Shown: positions 1-5,221 of the stretch, piece after piece
Layout of the letters: every line of letters starts with the position of its first letter
Position numbering within the stretch: position 1 is the stretch's first letter
Source of the DNA: Pseudomonadota bacterium
Lineage (GTDB): Bacteria > Pseudomonadota > Gammaproteobacteria > DAOUQR01
Length of the DNA: 6,476 nt
Assembly: GCA_030625525.1 (NCBI GenBank)
Contig: DAOUQR010000067.1
Span: 1 to 6,476 of the forward strand
Direction: 5' to 3'
Made by a program: the position numbers and the translations under genes
Notes under the pieces: generated by a model
The model's input: the letters and a program-made list of their open reading frames with translations, nothing else
What the model was told of the DNA's origin: nothing
Databases searched by the model: none

Positions 1-267
1 TTGCAACTGAAAATCTCGTAAAAAATCAATAAAGTCTTTTTGGAAATACGGTTGGGTCGCCAAATAACTCAGCTCATCTTCACTGAACTGCAATTGGCAA
101 AGATTATCAATTTGTTCATTGATTTCATCTATATAAGGACACAAATCAATATCTTCTGAACGTAATTTAAATAAATACTCAACATCAATCGATGCATATT
201 GATGAAAAACAACCTGCATCATTGTGAATTTATATAAATCTGTATCGAGCAGCGATTGAATGATCAC
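1..267 (-). CDS. pncB: Nicotinate phosphoribosyltransferase, N-terminal part (runs off the window)
   Basis: Only the first 89 codons are present; the gene continues past base 1. The enzyme joins nicotinate to PRPP to give nicotinate mononucleotide in NAD salvage, in the cytoplasm. The sequence matches the PncB N-terminus: SLLDTDLYKFTMMQVVFHQY at residues 5-24 parallels the E. coli [20 protein letters not shown] segment, and YFQKDFIDFLRDF near residues 74-86 parallels FFKADYLNWLREF. The start is taken as GTG (bases 267-265). The frame is closed just upstream by the pncA stop codon, and the next in-frame ATG (residues 16-17) would remove the conserved LLDTDxYK motif. An AGAGA ribosome binding site lies 9 bases upstream. 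The gene follows pncA by 12 bases, so the two consecutive salvage steps are probably cotranscribed. The catalytic His and PRPP-binding regions lie outside the window and cannot be checked. Confidence 0.9.
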   Translation of the reverse strand, partial: MIIQSLLDTDLYKFTMMQVVFHQYASIDVEYLFKLRSEDIDLCPYIDEINEQIDNLCQLQFSEDELSYLATQPYFQKDFIDFLRDFQLQ

Positions 268-276
268 GAGAAATTG

Positions 277-281
277 TCTCT
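277..281 (-). promoter_or_regulatory. Ribosome binding site of pncB
   Basis: AGAGA on the minus strand, 9 bases upstream of the GTG start and overlapping the TAG stop of pncA. It supports the GTG start and suggests translational coupling of pncA and pncB. The match to the Shine-Dalgarno consensus is only moderate. Confidence 0.5.
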
Positions 282-927
282 ATTGGTTCATTAATTCAGA
301 GGCATTTTTAATACACTCAATACCTGCGGCCTGCATTTCTTCAATGGCTAACTGGGTCGTTTCAACATCTAAGCCGCGACAAGCCCCTAAATTAATAATC
401 ACGCGAAATCCTGCGCGAACTAATTGATGCGCAGAGACTTTGACACAATAATCAGTCGCTAGACCGCCAACAATGACCGTCTTAATTTGATGCTGTTTCA
501 AATACTCGATCACGCCCGTTGATAATTTTTCTGCCTGATCGTGGTAGCAGATCCCATACGGGTGCATATCAAGTTCAATGCCTTCCCAAATGAAATAATC
601 ATATTCCGTAATGGCGGGCAATCCGTCGATCAAATTAAAGCCTTCCGTTCCCACGATAGAGTGCGCAGCCCAATACACATCAACATTATCCCCACTGACT
701 GGGCTTAACTGTGGATGTGAATCATCGGCGACCCAAAGCGCTTTAGGATGATGCGCCTCTTTTGAGCCGATACGATGACTGGCTAACTCCGCTTGCTGAT
801 TTAATTCAGTGGCAATGAGATGCCCTTCAGGCACCGGTAATTCATTCGGACACAAGGGTGTAAATGATTTTTGTGTATGTACATCGACAGATGCTACTTC
901 TGACTTCGGACCAATACTGATTGCCAT
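280..927 (-). CDS. pncA: Nicotinamidase-like cysteine hydrolase (isochorismatase superfamily), variant active site
   Basis: Predicted to deamidate nicotinamide to nicotinate, the substrate of the pncB product encoded next. The 215 residues match the family length (E. coli PncA is about 213). Visible features are the early Asp in VDVHTQKSF (D15), VPEG (32-35), metal-site candidates E57/H59 and H89, and a strong nucleophile motif GGLATDYCVK (154-163, Cys161), as in E. coli GLATDYCVK, followed by ACRG. Two positions are unusual. The catalytic Lys of the usual F-x-K-G motif appears as Glu115 in IWEGIELD, and the metal-ligand Asp of the D-x-H motif appears as Glu57. The start has a good AGAGGAA ribosome binding site. 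The gene lies 37 bases after purC. The pncB neighbour and Cys motif favour a nicotinamidase; a related amidohydrolase with another substrate is possible because of the altered Lys. Confidence 0.82.
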   Translation of the reverse strand: MAISIGPKSEVASVDVHTQKSFTPLCPNELPVPEGHLIATELNQQAELASHRIGSKEAHHPKALWVADDSHPQLSPVSGDNVDVYWAAHSIVGTEGFNLIDGLPAITEYDYFIWEGIELDMHPYGICYHDQAEKLSTGVIEYLKQHQIKTVIVGGLATDYCVKVSAHQLVRAGFRVIINLGACRGLDVETTQLAIEEMQAAGIECIKNASELMNQ

Positions 928-964
928 AATTTCCTCTAAAAAAGCGCTTTGATAGCGTATATTA

Positions 965-1678
965 TCACCATGTAAGATTTAAACGTTGCGCAACTTCGCG
1001 ATAACCTTCGGTTACATCGCCTAAATCAAATCGAAATCGGTCTTTATCAAACTTTTCTTTTGTCTCGGCATCCCACAAACGGCAACCATCCGGGGTGATT
1101 TCATCACCGAGCACGATCTCACCATCGATATAACCAAACTCAAGTTTAAAATCAACTAATAATAAATTAGCTTCACGAAACAATGGTTTTATGATGGTGT
1201 TAATTTGTAAGCTAAGCTTTTTAACCGTTGCTATGGCTTCGGGTGTGGCCCAGCCAAAGGTTAAAATGTGTGATTCATTAATCATTGGATCGCCTAAGCT
1301 ATCGCTTTTTAGAAAAAACTCAAACACTGGCGAGTCAAATTCGCGTCCTTCTTCAATTCCTAAACGTCGACATAAACTCCCTGCGGCTATGTTTCTCACA
1401 ACACACTCGAGCGGGATCATTTCCAAGAGTTTCACTAAACTTTCAGTTGCGGATAAGCTTTTGATAAAGTGGGTTTTAATATTGGCGTGCGCTAATGCTG
1501 CCATTATGTGCGTATTGATCGCTTGATTGATGCGCCCCTTTAACTGAATAACGGCGTGCTTTTCAGCATTAAAGGCTGTCGCATCATCACGAAATTCCAT
1601 GATCACTTCATCGGGTTTATCTGTCGCATAAATACTTTTTGCTTTACCCGTATATAATTGTTCGCCTTTATTATTCAT
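965..1678 (-). CDS. purC: Phosphoribosylaminoimidazole-succinocarboxamide synthase (SAICAR synthetase)
   Basis: Catalyses ATP-dependent joining of CAIR and aspartate to give SAICAR in de novo purine (IMP) synthesis, in the cytoplasm. At 237 residues it has the same length as E. coli PurC. Hallmarks seen: GKAKSIY at 11-17 (ATP-binding N-terminal region), ECVVRNIAAGS at 91-101, RRLGIEEG at 104-111, DPMINESH at 130-137, VDFKLEFG at 175-182, DEITPDGCRLWD at 192-203 and DKDRFR at 211-216. All look intact, so the enzyme should be active. Its ATG overlaps the TGA of dapA in an ATGA of four bases, and a GAGG ribosome binding site lies inside the end of dapA, so translation is probably coupled. In E. 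coli the order is dapA-bamC-purC; bamC is absent here. Confidence 0.97.
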   Translation of the reverse strand: MNNKGEQLYTGKAKSIYATDKPDEVIMEFRDDATAFNAEKHAVIQLKGRINQAINTHIMAALAHANIKTHFIKSLSATESLVKLLEMIPLECVVRNIAAGSLCRRLGIEEGREFDSPVFEFFLKSDSLGDPMINESHILTFGWATPEAIATVKKLSLQINTIIKPLFREANLLLVDFKLEFGYIDGEIVLGDEITPDGCRLWDAETKEKFDKDRFRFDLGDVTEGYREVAQRLNLTW

Positions 1679-2568
1679 GCTGCACGCCTCGTTAATTTAA
1701 TGTCAGAGCCACGAAGTACTTGACGCAAGGGTTCTCGATATTTTTCATCGAGTGGTGTCAGTGGCAATCGTAATGCATTTTGGAGCATGCCCATTTCGTA
1801 TAAGGCCCATTTACAGGGAATAGGGTTTGACTCATAAAACATAGCCTTATGAAGAGGCTGTAAATTTTTATCTAAGTCTTCGGCTAACTTAAAATTGCCG
1901 TCTAAACACGCGGCGATCATGGCATGTACTTGCGCGGGGGCGACATTCGCTGTTACCGAGATCACGCCTTTCGCTCCAATTTTAATCAGTTCAAGAGCCG
2001 TAATGTCATCGCCGCTATAAACATCGAGTTTTTCACCGCATTCAGCGATAATTTGTCGTGCGCGCTCCACATCAGCTGTGGCTTCCTTGATACCAATAAT
2101 ATTTGAAATATGCGCTAGGCGGGCGACTGTTTCGGGTAGCAAATCACCCGCTGTTCTGCCCGGAACATTATATAGAATGATTGGAATCGCAACGGCTTCA
2201 GCAATTTTCTGAAAATGCTCGAACAAGCCCTGTTGTGTTGGTTTAATGTAAGGGGGCGTCATGATGAGTACGGCATCAGCCCCTAATTCCATGGCCATGC
2301 GGCTCAATTCAATGGTGTGATGGGTGGAACAATCACCCGTTCCTGCAATCACGGGGAGGCGTTCAGCCACTCTATCTACGGCAAACTGAATTAATTCGCG
2401 CTTTTCATCTTGAGTTAATGTCGCTGACTCACCGGTTGTTCCGGCAACAATGATGGCTTGAGTTCCAGCCTGAACATGCATATCAATAAGTAAGCCAAAG
2501 GCTTCAAAATCTATCGTACCGTCATGATGAAACGGCGTAACAATAGCAACCATGCTTCCGACAAACAT
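1675..2568 (-). CDS. dapA: 4-hydroxy-tetrahydrodipicolinate synthase
   Basis: Condenses pyruvate with aspartate semialdehyde, the first committed step to meso-diaminopimelate (peptidoglycan) and lysine. It has 297 residues and aligns without gaps to the start of E. coli DapA (MFTGSIVAIVTP against MFVGSMVAIVTP). Catalytic residues are in place in E. coli numbering: Thr44-Thr45 in GTTGES, Tyr107, Tyr133 and Arg138 in YNVPGRT, the Schiff-base Lys161 in GIKEAT, and SGDD at 185-188. Residues that bind the feedback inhibitor lysine in E. coli are changed: His53 to Gln, His56 to Lys, Asn80 to Cys, Glu84 to His and Tyr106 to Pro. I therefore infer weak or no lysine inhibition. The start has an AGGAG ribosome binding site 6 bases upstream and a good promoter further up. 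It is probably the first gene of an operon with purC, pncA and pncB. Confidence 0.97.
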   Translation of the reverse strand: MFVGSMVAIVTPFHHDGTIDFEAFGLLIDMHVQAGTQAIIVAGTTGESATLTQDEKRELIQFAVDRVAERLPVIAGTGDCSTHHTIELSRMAMELGADAVLIMTPPYIKPTQQGLFEHFQKIAEAVAIPIILYNVPGRTAGDLLPETVARLAHISNIIGIKEATADVERARQIIAECGEKLDVYSGDDITALELIKIGAKGVISVTANVAPAQVHAMIAACLDGNFKLAEDLDKNLQPLHKAMFYESNPIPCKWALYEMGMLQNALRLPLTPLDEKYREPLRQVLRGSDIKLTRRAA

Positions 2569-2598
2569 GTGTAGCTCCTGCTGATTAATGAAGCCCGA

Positions 2599-2627
2599 AT
2601 CATAGTGAAGAGAGGGGTGTTTTGCAA
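2599..2627 (-). promoter_or_regulatory. Sigma70-type promoter for the dapA operon
   Basis: On the minus strand, TTGCAA (2627-2622, 4 of 6 to the -35 consensus) and TATGAT (2604-2599, 5 of 6 to the -10 consensus) are separated by exactly 17 bases. It lies in the 75-base gap after the Rab-like gene and would start transcription about 25 bases before the dapA start codon. It suggests that dapA-purC-pncA-pncB can be expressed independently of the Rab-like gene. No terminator is seen in this gap, so read-through from the upstream gene is also possible. Confidence 0.6.
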
Positions 2628-2643
2628 TGGCTACAGGGTAAAA

Positions 2644-3687
2644 TCATCTAACAAGTTTTTTTAAATTGATGATCGGCCGCCCCGCGTCATCCTCAACTAA
2701 ACGGGCTAACACCGTATCAACCGTGCGTGTCGCTTTGATGATCTTTGTCGAAAATAAGCCGCGTTTTTTACTCAAGGTATTAGGGCTGTCTTTAACTTGA
2801 TACCCAAAAACCGGAAGCGTCATTTTATAATTCGAATTTTGAATATCCGTTGCTATTTGACGCAACTCCGGCAAATCAGGCGCTTCGCTGATGCGTTTTA
2901 AAAAATAATTGATTTGATAAAGCTTACGCTTAATATTAACCCCGTCACAAAAGCCATCATCTCCAAAATCTAAGGTTTTATAAAAGGAGTTAATGTTTTC
3001 CAAAACATCGAAGAATTTATCTTTTATCTCAGGCAATACATGCAAACCAACCGCATCAACTTTTTCAATATTGCGCAATATTCGTTGTTTTTTGAAATAG
3101 GATAGGTCAGCGTAGTTTTCAACGGGTAAATAGCTTTTATACTGATTGTGGACGTCTGGCTTTTCGCAAGCAACACGCACATGATCCAATATAGCTTTGG
3201 CAACTAAGTCACTGCCGTGCTGTTCCCCACTGTATTGATAAACGCAATTTTCTGGATAATAGCCGAACTGATTATTGACAAATTGTTTCACCCGCTGCAT
3301 ATCCACAAAAGAGGATGATTCAGAATGGGTTATAAGAAAAAAAGTGACGGTTTCATCTTCTGCGGCTTGGCTTGCCACAAGATCATGGAATGTTTTTAAA
3401 TTTTGTTTAATGACTTCAAAAGGTTGACTTCCATCGGCCACAATGAGTAAAGCTTGAGCATTTTCAACATAAAAAGGGAGTTTTTGGCGGTAGCGTTCTG
3501 CACCACTGGTATCCCACAAAGTGATTTTTTCTTTCTTACCATTGGGTAGCTTGTATCTTATAAAGTCAAAGTTAAAATGAAGCCGCTTATTAAAGCTTAT
3601 AGCTTCAAATTTATCCTCAAACACACGCTTAAAAAAAAGTGATTTACCTGATTTTTCCTCTCCTATTAAAACGGCTTTAATACTCAT
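2644..3687 (-). CDS. Eukaryotic-like Ras/Rab-type GTPase with degenerate G motifs and a C-terminal extension
   Basis: A 347-residue protein. Residues 1-172 look like a Ras/Rab G domain. G1 is GEEKSGKS (9-16). HFNFDF (37-42) sits where Rab switch I has TIGVDF. G3 is LWDTSGAERYRQKLPFYVENAQALLIV (57-83 region), very like Rab WDTAGQERYR. A strand FFLIT then carries THSE (120-123) where NKxD is expected, and YSGE (152-155) sits where SAK is expected. Thus the catalytic Gln is Ala63, the switch I Thr is His37, and G4 is non-canonical. GTP binding is plausible; normal hydrolysis and guanine specificity are doubtful. Residues 175-347 match nothing I know; they look mainly helical and are rich in Lys and Phe. 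There is no C-terminal prenylation-type cysteine motif, signal peptide or membrane segment. The start has an AGAGGAG site 8 bases upstream. Base composition looks AT-richer than its neighbours, which fits transfer from a eukaryote. A secreted effector is a reasonable inference; a bacterial housekeeping GTPase is less likely. Confidence 0.75.
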   Translation of the reverse strand: MSIKAVLIGEEKSGKSLFFKRVFEDKFEAISFNKRLHFNFDFIRYKLPNGKKEKITLWDTSGAERYRQKLPFYVENAQALLIVADGSQPFEVIKQNLKTFHDLVASQAAEDETVTFFLITHSESSSFVDMQRVKQFVNNQFGYYPENCVYQYSGEQHGSDLVAKAILDHVRVACEKPDVHNQYKSYLPVENYADLSYFKKQRILRNIEKVDAVGLHVLPEIKDKFFDVLENINSFYKTLDFGDDGFCDGVNIKRKLYQINYFLKRISEAPDLPELRQIATDIQNSNYKMTLPVFGYQVKDSPNTLSKKRGLFSTKIIKATRTVDTVLARLVEDDAGRPIINLKKLVR

Positions 3688-3715
3688 GATTCATACTCCT
3701 CTGCATGAGTATTAA
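3677..3715 (-). promoter_or_regulatory. Perfect 12-base inverted repeat over the Rab-like gene start
   Basis: TTAATACTCATG and its exact reverse complement CATGAGTATTAA (arms 3704-3715 and 3677-3688) flank a 15-base loop. In the minus-strand RNA the loop holds the AGAGGAG ribosome binding site (3702-3696) and the downstream arm holds the ATG start codon (3687-3685). With one bulged A, two further G-C pairs can form. This could be an RNA hairpin limiting translation, or a DNA operator for a dimeric regulator. The pairing is seen directly; the function is inferred. Confidence 0.6.
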
Positions 3716-3721
3716 GCGTAG

Positions 3722-3749
3722 TTGACGAACCTTAAGATTTTCTTATGGC
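3722..3749 (+). promoter_or_regulatory. Weak candidate promoter for the PIN-PhoH gene
   Basis: TTGACG (3722-3727, 5 of 6 to the -35 consensus) is followed after 16 bases by TATGGC (3744-3749), a poor -10 match. A TACAAT at 3769-3774 is a better -10 box but has no -35 box at a normal distance. One of these probably drives the rightward phoH-guaC pair, but the sequence does not decide which. Confidence 0.25.
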
Positions 3750-3776
3750 GCCTGTCTGCTTTTGTGATTACAATCC

Positions 3777-3796
3777 CCTTTGATCCCATCAAAAGG
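3777..3796 (+). promoter_or_regulatory. Stem-loop masking the PIN-PhoH ribosome binding site
   Basis: CCTTTGAT (3777-3784) can pair with ATCAAA-A-GG (3788-3796) around a CCC loop: 8 base pairs with one bulged A. The downstream arm contains most of the AAGGA ribosome binding site (3793-3797), 7 bases before the ATG. If formed in the RNA, it would hide the site and could respond to temperature or a bound factor. The pairing is visible; regulation is inferred. Confidence 0.45.
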
Positions 3797-3804
3797 AAAA
3801 AACT

Positions 3805-5205
3805 ATGTCACGAGGAACACGTTTATTTGTATTGGATACAAACATATTGATGCATGATCCCTCCGCTATCTTCCGTTTCGAAGAACACAACATCTACATA
3901 CCGATGGTCGTTCTGGAAGAATTAGACGCTCACAAGCGCGGCCGACACGAAGTCGCTCGCAATGTTCGGGCAATCAATCGTTTTGTGGATGAATTGATTT
4001 CAAAGCTAAGCCATGAGGAAATCGTTTCGGGTGTTCCGATTAACTCGCATTTGCTGGGCGAACAAATGGGGGCCTCTGGTCGATTGTTTTTCCAAACAAC
4101 CAACCATATTAATGAATTACCCACCGCCCTACCCGGTAATAAAGCCGACAACACCATTCTTGCCACCACCCTGTTTCTTACTGAGAAACACGACAATGTC
4201 TCCCTTGTTTCAAAAGACATTAACTTACGTATTAAGGCGGGTATTTTAGGCTTGCATGCTGAGGATTATTCCAGCGATCAAGTCGTTGATGATATGACGC
4301 TGCTCTATAGTGGTACGACCCAGCTTCCTGACAATTTTTGGGAAGAACACACAAAATCAGTGGATTCATGGCAGGAATCAGGTCGTACATTTTATAGTTT
4401 AACGGGTCCATTGACAGAACACTGGTCTCAAAATGATTTTATTTACACAGATGGTGAAAATAAATTCGAAGCCATTGTGCGTAAAAAAGAAAATGATAAT
4501 GTAATTGTCGAAGTCACAACAGATCATCGTAGTTCGAAACATGCGGTTTGGGGGATAACCGCCCGTAATTTAGAACAAAATTTTGCCTTGAACGTGTTGC
4601 TTGATCCCGACATCGATTTTGTGACCCTCCAAGGCTCTGCCGGTAGCGGCAAAACCTTATTAGCCTTAGCGGCAGGCATCACCCAAGTCCTAGATGACAA
4701 GCGATACCGTGAAATCATTATGACTCGAGTGACGATACCTGTCGGTGAAGACATTGGTTTTTTACCGGGATCCGAAGAAGAAAAAATGACCCCGTGGATG
4801 GGCGCATTGATGGATAATCTTGAAGTCCTCAATGGAAATGATGGCAGTGATGCTGGTGATTCTTGGGCACAAGAAGCAACTAATGATTTGCTGCAGAACC
4901 GCATTAAAATCCGCTCTCTGAATTTTATGCGCGGCCGCACCTTTTTAAACCGCTACATCATTATCGATGAAGCACAAAACTTAACCTCAAAACAAATCAA
5001 AACCTTAATCACTCGCGCAGGACCCGGCACCAAAATCGTCTGCCTCGGTGATATCGGTCAAATTGATACACCGTATGTGTCTGAAACGTCTTCCGGTTTA
5101 ACTTACGCGATTGATCGCTTTAAAAACTGGGAACATGCCGCACATATGACTCTCACCCGTGGCGAACGCTCACGCTTAGCTGATTTCGCTGCCAATAGTT
5201 TGTAA
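3805..5205 (+). CDS. PIN domain-PhoH family ATPase (PhoH2-type RNase/RNA helicase)
   Basis: A 466-residue fusion of an N-terminal PIN nuclease domain with a C-terminal PhoH P-loop ATPase domain, the arrangement called PhoH2 in mycobacteria, where it unwinds and cleaves RNA. PIN acidic residues are visible: D11 in FVLDTNILMHD, E38/E39 in VVLEELD, D115 in KADN and D138 in VSKDINLRIKAG. A linker with beta-rich character covers about 160-260. The ATPase has Walker A GSAGSGKT (277-284), RVTIPVGEDIGFLPG (308-322), Walker B YIIIDEAQN (384-392), GDIGQID (415-421) and a C-terminal LTRGERS (450-456). All key residues appear intact, and the length is normal for the family. The start is supported by an AAAGGA site 7 bases upstream, itself inside a possible stem-loop. 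In mycobacteria phoH2 is paired with an antitoxin-like gene (phoAT); no such frame is visible here. The cytoplasmic RNA target is unknown. Confidence 0.9.
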   Translation: MSRGTRLFVLDTNILMHDPSAIFRFEEHNIYIPMVVLEELDAHKRGRHEVARNVRAINRFVDELISKLSHEEIVSGVPINSHLLGEQMGASGRLFFQTTNHINELPTALPGNKADNTILATTLFLTEKHDNVSLVSKDINLRIKAGILGLHAEDYSSDQVVDDMTLLYSGTTQLPDNFWEEHTKSVDSWQESGRTFYSLTGPLTEHWSQNDFIYTDGENKFEAIVRKKENDNVIVEVTTDHRSSKHAVWGITARNLEQNFALNVLLDPDIDFVTLQGSAGSGKTLLALAAGITQVLDDKRYREIIMTRVTIPVGEDIGFLPGSEEEKMTPWMGALMDNLEVLNGNDGSDAGDSWAQEATNDLLQNRIKIRSLNFMRGRTFLNRYIIIDEAQNLTSKQIKTLITRAGPGTKIVCLGDIGQIDTPYVSETSSGLTYAIDRFKNWEHAAHMTLTRGERSRLADFAANSL

Positions 5206-5221
5206 TTAGGAGAACAACTTT

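Noticed and set aside
938..957. Stem-loop CGCT-ATCAA-AGCG followed by a T run on the minus strand between purC and pncA, resembling a terminator.
   Set aside because: The stem has only four base pairs and sits directly before the pncA ribosome binding site. Too weak to call, though it might reduce read-through slightly.
1191..1526. Plus-strand open frame antisense to purC.
   Set aside because: Fully inside a well-conserved enzyme gene, with no ribosome binding site or recognisable protein character.
1750..1760. The 11-base string ATCGAGTGGTG occurs here and again at 6290-6300.
   Set aside because: One copy is inside dapA coding sequence and the other in a leader. An isolated short match of this length can arise by chance.
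4524..4940. Minus-strand open frame antisense to the PIN-PhoH ATPase domain.
   Set aside because: It mirrors conserved ATPase codons and shows no domain or initiation signal of its own.
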